This document shows positions 5,727 through 12,618 of a stretch of DNA of 60,033 bases, one piece after another. The stretch comes from a virus: positions 1 to 60,033 of the IMG/VR virus record IMGVR_UViG_3300030104_000540, one strand, 5' to 3'. A model generated the notes under the pieces. The model did no database searches, was not told the origin of the DNA, and saw nothing but the letters and a program-made list of their open reading frames with translations. Within the stretch, counting starts at the first letter, position 1. Each line of letters begins with the position of its first letter. Made by a program: the position numbers and the translations under genes.

Positions 5727-6017
5727 ATGAAAATTACATACTGTAAACCTGACCCATTACTTGATCCAAAAAATCGCTCTTACTATGTTATACCTAAGTA
5801 TAACCATAGTAAAGTCCACAAAGACTTTGCTGACTACGTCAGCCAGAAAGTAGACGTAGTCTACGTTAATGGCGAAGCCATTGAGTATGGAACAATGGAT
5901 TACTACGTAAAAGATGTAGTTAGCAATTTCCCTGCTCAGTATGAGCAGTTAGAAGTTAATCAGCAAATGAAAGAATTTGCTCAATATGACACAGGATTTA
6001 GACCTGTTATGAAATAA
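5727..6017 (+). CDS. Early protein of unknown function, 96 aa
   Basis: Good AAAGGA ribosome site. The product is acidic and aromatic-rich (MKITYCKPDPLLDPKNRSYY, then YVSQKVDVVYVNGEAIEYG). No family recognised. The gene carries several short hairpins (GCTGAC-TAC-GTCAGC, GTAGAC-GTA-GTCTAC, AATGGC-GAA-GCCATT, CTGCTCA-GTA-TGAGCAG), continuing the pattern of its upstream neighbour. It lies between a long intergenic hairpin and a terminator. Confidence 0.7.
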   Translation: MKITYCKPDPLLDPKNRSYYVIPKYNHSKVHKDFADYVSQKVDVVYVNGEAIEYGTMDYYVKDVVSNFPAQYEQLEVNQQMKEFAQYDTGFRPVMK

Positions 6018-6023
6018 CAGTAA

Positions 6024-6037
6024 GTCCGATGTCGGTC
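6024..6037. repeat. Dispersed palindrome, copy 3 (one mismatch)
   Basis: GTCCGA-TG-TCGGTC; the final arm has T for A. It lies seven bases after the stop of the 5727 gene and just before a terminator. Confidence 0.7.
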
Positions 6038-6048
6038 TTAACAGCAAG

Positions 6049-6078
6049 GCTGTAGCAGTAATGTTACAGCCTTTTTTT
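6049..6078 (+). terminator. Rho-independent terminator
   Basis: Stem GGCTGTA / TACAGCC around a 10-nt loop, followed by seven T. It ends the transcript after the 5727 gene. An alternative AACAGC-AAG-GCTGT hairpin overlaps its left arm and could compete with it. Confidence 0.75.
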
Positions 6079-6101
6079 ATGCCTAAAGAAAGGATACCAT
6101 T

Positions 6102-6305
6102 ATGAGAAATAAATATATACTATCAGTGTATGCAATGTTTGCTTATGCAATGGCTAACATTATCACAGGTTTTTATACATTATCATATGCAAATACCGTT
6201 GTATTTGCTCACATGCAACCATATGATGCGATTGTATGCACGATTAGTGCAATCTTTATTGCATGGGGTACTATGATAATAGGAGTTGTAGTGCTAAAGT
6301 ATTAG
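6102..6305 (+). CDS. Two-pass small membrane protein, 67 aa
   Basis: Ribosome site AAAGGA, then two hydrophobic helices (about residues 6-31 and 40-65) joined by a short polar turn (HMQPYDAI). It is early-expressed, directly after a terminator and before a long AT hairpin. Small early membrane proteins in phages often block superinfection or alter the envelope, but there is no family evidence here. Confidence 0.65.
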   Translation: MRNKYILSVYAMFAYAMANIITGFYTLSYANTVVFAHMQPYDAIVCTISAIFIAWGTMIIGVVVLKY

Positions 6306-6314
6306 TAATATAAC

Positions 6315-6354
6315 AATAAATAATATATATCTATTTATAGATATATTATTTATT
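6315..6354. promoter_or_regulatory. Long AT-only intergenic hairpin
   Basis: A 16-bp stem made only of A, T and one C/G pair (left arm 6315-6332 with a 2-nt bulge, right arm 6339-6354) around a 6-nt loop. It lies between the membrane-protein gene and palindrome copy 4. Confidence 0.65.
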
Positions 6355-6372
6355 TTATATATTACTTATTAA

Positions 6373-6386
6373 GTCCGATGTCGGAC
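6373..6386. repeat. Dispersed palindrome GTCCGA-TG-TCGGAC, copy 4
   Basis: Exact copy, flanked by AA and ATAA, 20 bases before the start of the 6406 gene and just before its ribosome site. Confidence 0.85.
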
Positions 6387-6405
6387 ATAAACAGAAAGGG
6401 TTATT

Positions 6406-7047
6406 ATGTTTAATACAGTTAAAGAAGCATGGGCTGAAGTGGGTGGCTTATCCAAGCCATCTAAAATGCCATCATTTGGTTATTCATTAAGTGCATTTAA
6501 ATGCAAGGTAGGTAGTAAGCTGAGGAATATTGCTAACTCTACATGTAGTGATTGCTATGCATTGAAGGGAAGGTATGTCTTCCCCAATGTACAAGAAGCA
6601 TTGGATAGGAGAATGGATAGGCTATTGAACAATCCTAATTGGATTGAAGCTATGTCATTTTTAATCAATCACTATTCCACTAAAGGTGGAGTGTTTAGGT
6701 GGCATGATAGTGGAGATTTACAATCTCTTGATCACCTACAAAAGATTGTAAAAGTTGCTGAGCTTACACCTAGTGTAAGGCATTGGCTACCAACAAGAGA
6801 GGTAGCAATGGTGCGAGATTACCAAAAGCAATACGGAGAGTTTCCTAGCAACTTAGTTGTTAGGATAAGTGCTACTATGATTAATGGTTTACCCCATAAG
6901 TTTCATAGGCATACTAGCACAGTATCAACAGCCAAAGATTTTGATTTGGGTTGGACTTGTCCTGCTAGTAAACAAGGTAACAAGTGTGACACGTGTCGTG
7001 CTTGTTGGGATAGTAATGTTGAAAATATTACTTACCCTTTACATTAA
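6406..7047 (+). CDS. Gp88-like cysteine-rich phage protein
   Basis: 213 aa. I recognise the mycobacteriophage gene-88 family layout: KMPSFGYSLSAFKCKVGSKL, then CSDCYALKGRY, then FRWHDSGDLQS and VRHWLPTRE, ending in a cysteine cluster (WTCPASKQGNKCDTCRACWD). About seven cysteines, some in C-x2-C pairs, suggest a bound metal or iron-sulphur site. The biochemical role of the family is not established as far as I know. It is widespread in phages as a lone accessory gene. Hairpins continue in the DNA (GAGATT-TAC-AATCTC, CTTACAC-CTA-GTGTAAG). Confidence 0.75.
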   Translation: MFNTVKEAWAEVGGLSKPSKMPSFGYSLSAFKCKVGSKLRNIANSTCSDCYALKGRYVFPNVQEALDRRMDRLLNNPNWIEAMSFLINHYSTKGGVFRWHDSGDLQSLDHLQKIVKVAELTPSVRHWLPTREVAMVRDYQKQYGEFPSNLVVRISATMINGLPHKFHRHTSTVSTAKDFDLGWTCPASKQGNKCDTCRACWDSNVENITYPLH

Positions 7048-7081
7048 GAGTGTTATAGTATATAACATAAACATTAACTAA

Positions 7082-7095
7082 GTCCGATGTCGGAC
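7082..7095. repeat. Dispersed palindrome GTCCGA-TG-TCGGAC, copy 5
   Basis: Exact copy with the same AA / ATAA flanks, seven bases before the AAAGGAG ribosome site of the next gene. Confidence 0.85.
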
Positions 7096-7117
7096 ATAAT
7101 TGAAAGGAGCATATATT

Positions 7118-7390
7118 ATGTTTTTCTTATATTCGTCTAAATTAACTAACGATAAGATGGGAGTAAGACGTAGTCTTATTCTTGAAATTAATGATGTCAA
7201 AGTTATCAATTTTAAAACTATGACATATTGGAGAAAGAGATTGTTCTCTTACTCTAGAACACTCAACAAGCCTGTGGGCTTTACTCAAGGTGATTGCTTT
7301 AACAGTTATCACTTCTTTAACTTCACATTACATGTGGAGAAAAGAAGAAACAGGCAATCTGTGAGAAAGCTGTGGCACTTCGCAGGTTAA
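7118..7390 (+). CDS. Early protein of unknown function, 90 aa
   Basis: The ATG at 7118 is chosen because AAAGGAG lies about eight bases upstream; an in-frame TTG at 7100 would place the ribosome site inside the gene. The product is basic and aromatic (FLYSSKLTNDKMGVRRSLIL, then YHFFNFTLHVEKRRNRQSVR). It could be a small DNA-binding or inhibitor protein; no family recognised. Short hairpins such as TAAGAC-GTA-GTCTTA persist. Confidence 0.65.
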   Translation: MFFLYSSKLTNDKMGVRRSLILEINDVKVINFKTMTYWRKRLFSYSRTLNKPVGFTQGDCFNSYHFFNFTLHVEKRRNRQSVRKLWHFAG

Positions 7391-7394
7391 TGTG

Positions 7395-7550
7395 ATGTCT
7401 AAGATGCGTAACCCTATTGCTAGAATGTTGCACATAGCGACACGCAATAGGGTTATGGGTGTAGACAAAAAGTTTAACAAGAAAAAAGAAAGGCAGAAAA
7501 ATGCAAAGTCAAAACTTAGGAAAGATGCGAGTAAACAAGAAGATGTTTAA
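7395..7550 (+). CDS. 51-aa highly basic mini-protein
   Basis: MSKMRNPIARMLHIATRNRV followed by a Lys-rich tail (KKFNKKKERQKNAKSKLRKD). It overlaps the next mini-gene by 50 bases in another frame. A 10-bp inverted repeat (AACCCTATTG with CAATAGGGTT, about 7410-7455) frames its first codons. Phages often encode such short basic proteins next to each other, and this one may be a nucleic-acid binder. The support is only the open frame and its setting. Confidence 0.5.
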   Translation: MSKMRNPIARMLHIATRNRVMGVDKKFNKKKERQKNAKSKLRKDASKQEDV

Positions 7551-7641
7551 CAAAGACAAAAGAAAAGAGTACAAGCATAACAGACGTTTACAACGTCAGC
7601 TTAAACAAACAACACAACTAAAAGCATGGAGACAAGCATGA
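7501..7641 (+). CDS. 46-aa basic mini-protein
   Basis: AAAGG ribosome site upstream of the ATG. The product is MQSQNLGKMRVNKKMFNKDK and then a Lys/Arg/Gln-rich helix. The stop overlaps the start of the next gene as ATGA, which supports translation. Its start lies inside the preceding mini-gene. Role unknown. Confidence 0.5.
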   Translation: MQSQNLGKMRVNKKMFNKDKRKEYKHNRRLQRQLKQTTQLKAWRQA

Positions 7642-7871
7642 GTGATACACCGACAGTAGCACAGACTAACAGAGAAGCATTGTATGAGATAATGCAATTG
7701 CTAGGCGATGAGTATGAGAGTGGTTACATAGGTAACTATGAGAGATGGGGTGATGAAACCACATCTTACATATGGCATGGCAACAAGAAATATGGTGGCT
7801 ATCGTGGAGAAGACAGCCACAGATTATTAATCACAGCAATACTATTGCTAAAGAAAAAGTTAGGAGAGTAA
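7638..7871 (+). CDS. Unknown early protein, 77 aa
   Basis: The start at 7638 (MSDTPTVAQ) is preferred over an in-frame ATG twelve bases earlier because it forms an ATGA overlap with the previous stop. The product is acidic and tyrosine-rich (GDEYESGYIGNYERWGDE), followed by SHRLLITAILLLKKKLGE, probably a helix. No family recognised. Confidence 0.6.
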   Translation: MSDTPTVAQTNREALYEIMQLLGDEYESGYIGNYERWGDETTSYIWHGNKKYGGYRGEDSHRLLITAILLLKKKLGE

Positions 7872-7873
7872 TT

Positions 7874-8455
7874 ATGAAAATTAAAAAGCTAATCAAACTA
7901 TTAGAATGCATTGAGGGTGACTACAATGGCAAACTACCACAGGACATGTATCATCTAGGCACGTACACAAAAGAGGGTGGCACGTGGGAAGCTATTGCTG
8001 AGATGGATTTTGTACATGCTATGAGGGCATTTAAAAGGGTAATCAACTATGATGTAAACCTAGAGGTATCTGTATCACAGACTAATCAGATAATGAAACT
8101 AGAGCAAGAGGTGTCACACTTGAGAGAGAGAGTAAAAAACTTGAATAAACAAGCTCATGCCTTGCAAGAATCAAACATTCAGATGAAAGAACGTAACCAA
8201 GACTTACACAAAAGGCTTGAGGAGAAGTCTTACAGAGAAGTGACAGCACCACGTTATGTATTCAGCGAGATACCTAACGACTGTGATGGTCAAAGGTTTG
8301 TTGATGATGCAAAAAACTATTTCAACAGAAGCAGATACAATATGAGAGTGCGAGGTCAACACATCAAGGAAGAATACAAAGGCACAGGTGCTACGGCATA
8401 TGGGCAAAGCATAGAACAATCAACACACTTACGTGTATACATAGAGGAGAAGTAA
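7874..8455 (+). CDS. Coiled-coil protein of unknown function, 193 aa
   Basis: The ATG at 7874 follows GGAGAG by five bases; the open frame extends further upstream but without a ribosome site. The N-terminal half (residues 1-65) includes a LLECIEGDYNGKLPQDMYHL segment. Residues about 70-120 form a coiled coil (QIMKLEQEVSHLRERVKNLN and onward). A polar C-terminal domain follows. It could be a dimeric early regulator. Confidence 0.6.
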   Translation: MKIKKLIKLLECIEGDYNGKLPQDMYHLGTYTKEGGTWEAIAEMDFVHAMRAFKRVINYDVNLEVSVSQTNQIMKLEQEVSHLRERVKNLNKQAHALQESNIQMKERNQDLHKRLEEKSYREVTAPRYVFSEIPNDCDGQRFVDDAKNYFNRSRYNMRVRGQHIKEEYKGTGATAYGQSIEQSTHLRVYIEEK

Positions 8456-8457
8456 AA

Positions 8458-8661
8458 ATGAAGAATGAATATTTAAAAGAAACATTTAGTAATGATAAAG
8501 TAATCGTATCAAAAGTAGATATAGATGCAATGCATAGATACATAAGCAGTAAGGATTCAGAAACTATATCTGCTATTGTCTATGATGCTTTAACGTCTAT
8601 GGATATTAAACATGATGGTTTTGGTTGGGATATAAATGTAACTGTAGAACAGGAGAAGTAG
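8458..8661 (+). CDS. Unknown small acidic protein, 67 aa
   Basis: GGAGAAG ribosome site, 2 bases after the preceding stop, so co-translated. The product is MKNEYLKETFSNDKVIVSKV and onward, with no recognised motif. It belongs to a run of small tightly packed genes (7.6-9.4 kb) of the kind usually dedicated to host interaction in early phage transcripts. Confidence 0.55.
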   Translation: MKNEYLKETFSNDKVIVSKVDIDAMHRYISSKDSETISAIVYDALTSMDIKHDGFGWDINVTVEQEK

Positions 8662-8856
8662 ATGAATAAAATTTTCTTAACATACGAGCAATCTCAATGG
8701 CTATATGTCGTTTGGGTAGATGGTGTAGCTAATTACTACCCCACCTATGCAAAAGCAAAAGAATACTATGACGTTTGTACGGATTATGATAACGTAGTGT
8801 TGGATTGTTGGGATACATTTCATAAAAGGCTAAGAACAATAGAGGAGAAAGAATAA
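8662..8856 (+). CDS. Unknown small protein rich in Trp and Tyr, 64 aa
   Basis: Starts immediately after the previous stop (TAGATG) with GGAGAAG upstream. The product contains five tyrosines and three tryptophans within its first 35 residues (SQWLYVVWVDGVANYYPTYA), suggesting a small beta-rich fold. The stop overlaps the next start (TAATG). Confidence 0.55.
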   Translation: MNKIFLTYEQSQWLYVVWVDGVANYYPTYAKAKEYYDVCTDYDNVVLDCWDTFHKRLRTIEEKE

Positions 8857-9077
8857 TGGAAGAAGAAATTATTGACATGCTAAACATACAGCATAGAATA
8901 GAAGAGTTAATGCAAGAGGGCAAGGCATCAAAACTCAGAGGGTGGTCAGCGAGAGACATTTCAGATCGCATCACCTCTGAGTGGCGAGACGAGAAAGCAG
9001 GAGAGTATGCTTTCAAGTACATAGCCTACAATTATTCAACAGCTAAGTCCGACATCGGACATAAGAAAGGAGACTAA
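8856..9077 (+). CDS. Unknown small helical protein, 73 aa
   Basis: MEEEIIDMLNIQHRIEELMQ, then a basic segment (KASKLRGWSARDISDRI). The helix-rich charged sequence could fold as a small DNA-mimic or DNA-binding protein. The last codons (KSDIGHKKGD) are encoded by palindrome copy 6 and by the ribosome site of the next gene. Confidence 0.55.
   Translation: MEEEIIDMLNIQHRIEELMQEGKASKLRGWSARDISDRITSEWRDEKAGEYAFKYIAYNYSTAKSDIGHKKGD
9047..9060. repeat. Dispersed palindrome GTCCGA-CA-TCGGAC, copy 6 (opposite orientation)
   Basis: The two central bases are the complement of those in copies 1-5; the half-sites are identical. The same AA / ATAA flanks and a following AAAGGAG are kept, as in copies 4 and 5. 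Confidence 0.85.
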
Positions 9078-9078
9078 C

Positions 9079-9444
9079 ATGAAAGCATATTACATAGACC
9101 CAATACTACAGTTTGTAGCAGAGGTAGACTTTATACCTGAATCAAACCTGCACGGATTTAGAAAGATATATGAGTGGATTGATGCAGGAACATTTGATGT
9201 AGTCAATCTCAATAGTTACGGAGATGGTATGTACGTTGATGATGAGGGATTACTCAAGAGCAGTAACCATTTCTTTAAAGTTCCTGTGTGGAATGGCGAA
9301 GAGTATGTCCAGCAGATGTATGCAGGTAAGGCACTCATACTAGGTGTAGATAGTGATGGAGACAGCGATGATGTAAAAGGTTTATCTTTTAAATTGTTGC
9401 AAGATAGAATAGAATTTTTAGGAGAGAAGGAGATACGACAATGA
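9079..9444 (+). CDS. DUF3846-like protein, 121 aa
   Basis: Contains DVVNLNSYGDGMYVDDEGLL, a Phe/Asn turn and AGKALILGVDSDGD, which fits the DUF3846 plan (a short beta domain with a conserved Asp-Glu-Gly and an AG-x-A-x-x-x-G strand). DUF3846 occurs in phages and plasmids beside DNA-modification genes. Here it directly precedes the cytosine methyltransferase and overlaps it by 4 bases (ATGA). Biochemical role unknown. Confidence 0.55.
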   Translation: MKAYYIDPILQFVAEVDFIPESNLHGFRKIYEWIDAGTFDVVNLNSYGDGMYVDDEGLLKSSNHFFKVPVWNGEEYVQQMYAGKALILGVDSDGDSDDVKGLSFKLLQDRIEFLGEKEIRQ

Positions 9445-10679
9445 ATGTATTAAGTTTATTTGATGGTATGTCTTGTGGACAGATAGCACTTAACAGAGCA
9501 GGTGTGAAGTATGACAAGTATTATGCATCTGAAGTTGACAAGTATGCTATTAAAGTTGCTAATGTTAATTTTCCAAACACGATACAGTTAGGAGATGTAT
9601 CTTATATTAACTCTCATGGTTCAGATGAACTACATGAAGATGAGATAGACCTACTTATGGGTGGTTCACCTTGTCAGGGATTTAGTGTAGCAGGTAAACA
9701 ACTAAACTTTGATGACCCACGTAGCAAACTATTCTTTGAGTTTGTCAGACTAAGAGATAAGCTAAAGCCTAAGTACTTTCTTATGGAGAATGTACCTATG
9801 AAACAAGATTCGCAGGACATTATTACAAAGTATTTAGGTGTTGAGCCTATCACTATAAACTCTAGTTTATTCTCTGCACAGAATAGAAAGAGATTGTATT
9901 GGACTAACATTCCCTTTGATATACCTACAGAAGACAAAGGTATAGTGTTGCAGGATATACTAGAAGATGGTATTGCTAATGATGCTATGACTAACAAAGA
10001 TAGCAAGTCACATTGCATTACTGCACGATACAATGGTGCAGTATGGTGGAACAGTATCCAACGTAAGCAACGTACTATGGTACAAGTGGGCGAAGCTGAT
10101 AACATCAAAGGCTTTGATAGTATCAAACGTATCTACTCACCCAATGGGAAAGCTCCCACACTTACCACTATGCAGGGTGGGCATAGAGAACCAAAGGTAG
10201 CTACAGATATTGTAACATTTAATCCTAACCAAGAAGCTAAGATACAGAAGATGAATGTTACAACGGACAAAGCCAACTGTCTTACAGAAGCCATAGGCAG
10301 AGGTGGTAGTAGCTCTGAGTATCTGACTAGTGTTAAGAAGAAAACACTAGCACTTAAATCCATAGGTAGAATTGTTAATCGTAGGCTAGATGAGGATGGT
10401 GTCCGTAAAGACAACCAACTTGAGCTACCTCTATCCAAACAGTTAGAGATAAGTGATAGTGATAAGTCCAACTGTCTCACAACTGTAAGCAAAGACAATG
10501 TAGTAGTAGAGGGTATGCAATGGAGAAAGCTAACACCAATAGAGTGTGAGCGATTGCAAACTGTACCTGACAACTACACCAATCACGTGTCCAATAGCCA
10601 ACGATACAAGATGTTAGGTAATGGTTGGACAGTTGATGTGATTGCACACATAATGAAAGGAATAAAGAATGTGGACTAA
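9441..10679 (+). CDS. dcm: DNA (cytosine-5) methyltransferase
   Basis: 412 aa, all main C5-methylase motifs in order. Motif I is SLFDGMSCGQ (SAM site), motif IV GGSPCQGFSVAG with the catalytic Cys, motif VI MENVP, motif VIII SAQNRKRLYW, and motif X MLGNGWTVDVIAHIM. A long variable region (about residues 190-350) is the target-recognition domain. No restriction endonuclease partner is seen, so it is an orphan enzyme, most likely protecting phage DNA from host nucleases or changing its regulation. It is translationally coupled to the DUF3846-like gene. Confidence 0.92.
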   Translation: MNVLSLFDGMSCGQIALNRAGVKYDKYYASEVDKYAIKVANVNFPNTIQLGDVSYINSHGSDELHEDEIDLLMGGSPCQGFSVAGKQLNFDDPRSKLFFEFVRLRDKLKPKYFLMENVPMKQDSQDIITKYLGVEPITINSSLFSAQNRKRLYWTNIPFDIPTEDKGIVLQDILEDGIANDAMTNKDSKSHCITARYNGAVWWNSIQRKQRTMVQVGEADNIKGFDSIKRIYSPNGKAPTLTTMQGGHREPKVATDIVTFNPNQEAKIQKMNVTTDKANCLTEAIGRGGSSSEYLTSVKKKTLALKSIGRIVNRRLDEDGVRKDNQLELPLSKQLEISDSDKSNCLTTVSKDNVVVEGMQWRKLTPIECERLQTVPDNYTNHVSNSQRYKMLGNGWTVDVIAHIMKGIKNVD

Positions 10680-10947
10680 ACCAAAAGCAAAGCGATGGCA
10701 GGATGCTGAACTATACGAAGTGTATTGGCAAGGCAAACTGCCACGCAGTGGATTCAGAAAGACTTGGGTTCTAACCAAACGTAAATGGGTTTGGATACGT
10801 GAAGCAGGTAATGTATACAAAGACATACACAAAATGTCTGTTGCCAATTTTAATCTGTTACCTCATTGGACTGATGAGAAGTGGCAGAGTATGAGAAAGG
10901 ATTGGCAAGAGGGTAACTTTAAACCAATGAAAAGGAGGAGAAGATGA
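10669..10947 (+). CDS. Unknown Trp-rich basic protein, 92 aa
   Basis: Nine or so tryptophans in 92 residues (KPKAKRWQDAELYEVYWQGK, then TWVLTKRKWVWIREAG) and a basic tail KPMKRRRR. It overlaps the methyltransferase by 11 bases and the next gene by 4. The dense Trp/Lys pattern is unusual and could form a nucleic-acid-binding surface, but no family is recognised. Confidence 0.6.
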   Translation: MWTKPKAKRWQDAELYEVYWQGKLPRSGFRKTWVLTKRKWVWIREAGNVYKDIHKMSVANFNLLPHWTDEKWQSMRKDWQEGNFKPMKRRRR

Positions 10948-11378
10948 TGATAGCTGAAGCATTATTTTGTTTAGCACTCAACGTGTATCACGAAGCTAAG
11001 AACCAATCTTTAATTGGACAGATAGCAGTGGCACAAGTTGTTATTAACAGAGTACACGATGAACGATACCCTGACACAATATGTGAAGTGGTGGAGCAAG
11101 GACCAACTTACAGTTGGAAGCCTGACTTTCCAATTCGTAACAGATGTCAGTTCAGTTGGTACTGTGATGGTAAAAGTGACACACCTAGAGACCCAGATGC
11201 ATGGGAAGAAGCTATGCTAGTAGCTAGTGGTGTATATCATGGTCAAGTGTATGATCTAGTAGAGGGTGCAACACACTACCACGCATACTATGTAACACCA
11301 TCTTGGGCGAGTAGTAAGACATACATTACACGAATAGATGACCACATATTTTACAGATGGGATATTAATTATGATTGA
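10944..11378 (+). CDS. SleB-type cell-wall hydrolase
   Basis: 144 aa matching the SleB/CwlJ hydrolase domain: ALNVYHEAKNQ with the conserved Glu17, AQVVINRV, CEVVEQGP, CQFSWYCDG, a central helix AMLVASGVYHG, GATHYHAYYV and W. These enzymes cut peptidoglycan. No signal peptide is present. Its place in the early block, beside DNA-modification genes and far from lysozyme and holin, is odd; it may need a holin or act in another step. The start ATGATG offers two possible first codons. Confidence 0.85.
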   Translation: MMIAEALFCLALNVYHEAKNQSLIGQIAVAQVVINRVHDERYPDTICEVVEQGPTYSWKPDFPIRNRCQFSWYCDGKSDTPRDPDAWEEAMLVASGVYHGQVYDLVEGATHYHAYYVTPSWASSKTYITRIDDHIFYRWDINYD

Positions 11379-11535
11379 TGACATAAATAAATTTAAACTA
11401 TCAGACTTTATACAAAGAGTGACTGAAATGTATTTGTATAATTTAGAACACTACCCTGAAGAGAACCCAACAATAGATGGTGCATTTAGGGAAGTCTTAT
11501 TACAAACATCACAGGAGTTGACAGACAATGAATAA
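11371..11535 (+). CDS. Unknown acidic small protein, 54 aa
   Basis: MIDDINKFKLSDFIQRVTEM onward, overlapping the previous stop by a few bases. It is probably a small helical protein (REVLLQTSQELTDNE at the end). It overlaps the next gene by 8 bases. Not recognised. Confidence 0.5.
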   Translation: MIDDINKFKLSDFIQRVTEMYLYNLEHYPEENPTIDGAFREVLLQTSQELTDNE

Positions 11536-11815
11536 ATTTTCAGAAAAAAGAACAGGTGATATAACTGAAATAACTGCCTGTAACCTTTTGTTAAAAGAAG
11601 GATATGAGGTCTTTAGAAATTTATGTTGCACAGGTGCAGTTGATATAGTTGCTATAAAAGATAATAAAGTATATCTTATTGATGTAAAAACACCTAATGT
11701 ATATAAGAAAAAATTGTATTATTCTAAGCCTACTGCAATTCAAAAAGAATTGGGGGTTATTTTATTAGGTGTATATGAAAATAAACTCCATTGGAAGGAG
11801 AGTGAGGATGAATAA
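11528..11815 (+). CDS. Small PD-(D/E)XK-type nuclease
   Basis: 95 aa. The restriction-endonuclease-like core is visible: Glu14 in an N-terminal helix, GAVDIVAI (Asp39) and YLIDVKT (Asp52, Lys54). This spacing resembles Holliday-junction-resolvase-like or homing-type PD-(D/E)XK proteins. Domain size is minimal. It probably cuts or resolves DNA during replication. The D-x-K instead of E-x-K at the catalytic strand is a tolerated variant. Confidence 0.65.
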   Translation: MNKFSEKRTGDITEITACNLLLKEGYEVFRNLCCTGAVDIVAIKDNKVYLIDVKTPNVYKKKLYYSKPTAIQKELGVILLGVYENKLHWKESEDE

Positions 11816-12119
11816 ATTTATATATGATTGTTGGAATGTCGTTATGAATTATGAACGCAATCCACTAAGTAACATACAAGACCTACACGTTAGGCATATG
11901 GTCATGCAGCTTCTTGCATGGATGTGGTGCATAGCATTCTCTATGTGGGTAGGTAGTATGTGGGTATTTGGTTTGACTGCTGTCATACACATTATACTTA
12001 TCGTTGCTATTGTAATGACAGTAGCAGTATTTGAAACAGCTAAACGTAAATCAACTTACTTTGACCATTGGTATAAGGAACGTGGTCTAGGCAGAGGAAA
12101 TGGGGGTGAACATGAATAG
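11808..12119 (+). CDS. Two-pass membrane protein, 103 aa
   Basis: The ATG at 11808 follows a GGAGAG ribosome site and overlaps the previous stop. Two hydrophobic helices (about residues 35-55 and 58-80) rich in Trp and Met separate a charged N-terminus from a basic C-terminal tail. Topology suggests both ends are cytoplasmic. It could be an early membrane-modifying or superinfection protein. Confidence 0.6.
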   Translation: MNKFIYDCWNVVMNYERNPLSNIQDLHVRHMVMQLLAWMWCIAFSMWVGSMWVFGLTAVIHIILIVAIVMTVAVFETAKRKSTYFDHWYKERGLGRGNGGEHE

Positions 12120-12618
12120 ATTTATTATAGAAGATACACCTTTGGGAATTGCACAATCATTGTGTGACCAACACGTGGTGAAGATGCCACTAGAAGAAGC
12201 ACAGATGTTGTGCACTGCACTGTGGCATCATGCACCTGAGTTTGCAGAGGAGAATAATTTGTACAAACCTGTGCATCAAAAACATCCATGTACATTGTGG
12301 GCTATGGAAACTAGGTCAAATTATTTCTTTGCTCTTTTATTGTATAAGTTTATGTTAAATGAGTATACAAAAAGATACAATAAAATACATGGTGCAAGTA
12401 AACATGAACATGTATTAGCATGTACGTGGGCAATAGAGAGCATACCCTATGGTAAACAAACTAAACACCCACAATGTTTTAGTGGGATGGATGAACTAAA
12501 GACTGATGAGTTCTATCCTGTCAAAGCCTATCGTGCTTTCTACATAGCTGACAAAGCTAGGTTTGCACGATACAGATACACACAACAACCTACTTGGATG
12601 AAAGGAGTAGCATTATGA
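12112..12618 (+). CDS. Conserved phage protein of unknown function, 168 aa
   Basis: The start at 12112 has GGGGGTGA upstream. The product carries a phage-wide pattern: CDQHVVKMPLEEAQMLCTAL, HPCTLWAMETRSNYFF, then an EYTKRYNKIH helix and AYRAFYIADKARFARY. I know this pattern from many lytic phages. Some annotations liken it to pyrimidine-dimer glycosylases, but I see no decisive catalytic motif. The conserved His, Cys and Trp residues suggest an enzyme. Confidence 0.6.
   Translation: MNRFIIEDTPLGIAQSLCDQHVVKMPLEEAQMLCTALWHHAPEFAEENNLYKPVHQKHPCTLWAMETRSNYFFALLLYKFMLNEYTKRYNKIHGASKHEHVLACTWAIESIPYGKQTKHPQCFSGMDELKTDEFYPVKAYRAFYIADKARFARYRYTQQPTWMKGVAL

Larger units (their letters stand above)
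4633..7460. repeat. Field of short, sequence-diverse stem-loops
   Basis: Inverted repeats with 5-10 bp stems and mostly 3-nt loops occur every 20-40 bases through both coding and non-coding DNA. Examples: 4633-4649, 4679-4697, 4725-4739, 4798-4814 (loop GAA), 5136-5158 (10-bp stem, loop GAA), 5231-5252 (9-bp stem), 5287-5303 (loop AAA), 5342-5360, 5398-5416, 5420-5437, 5444-5461, 5487-5503 (loop GAA), 5509-5525, 5561-5579 (loop GAA), 5868-5882 (loop GAA). Stems differ in sequence, so this is not a copied repeat. Density falls off after about 7.1-7.5 kb. Confidence 0.8.

Noticed and set aside
6884-7081. Open frame overlapping the end of the Gp88-like gene
   Set aside because: Out-of-frame shadow without a ribosome site; protein composition is not gene-like.
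4633-7460. N4-type virion RNA polymerase promoters
   Set aside because: Hairpin size and loop fit, but stems lack a common sequence and no giant virion RNA polymerase gene is present; kept only as an analogy.
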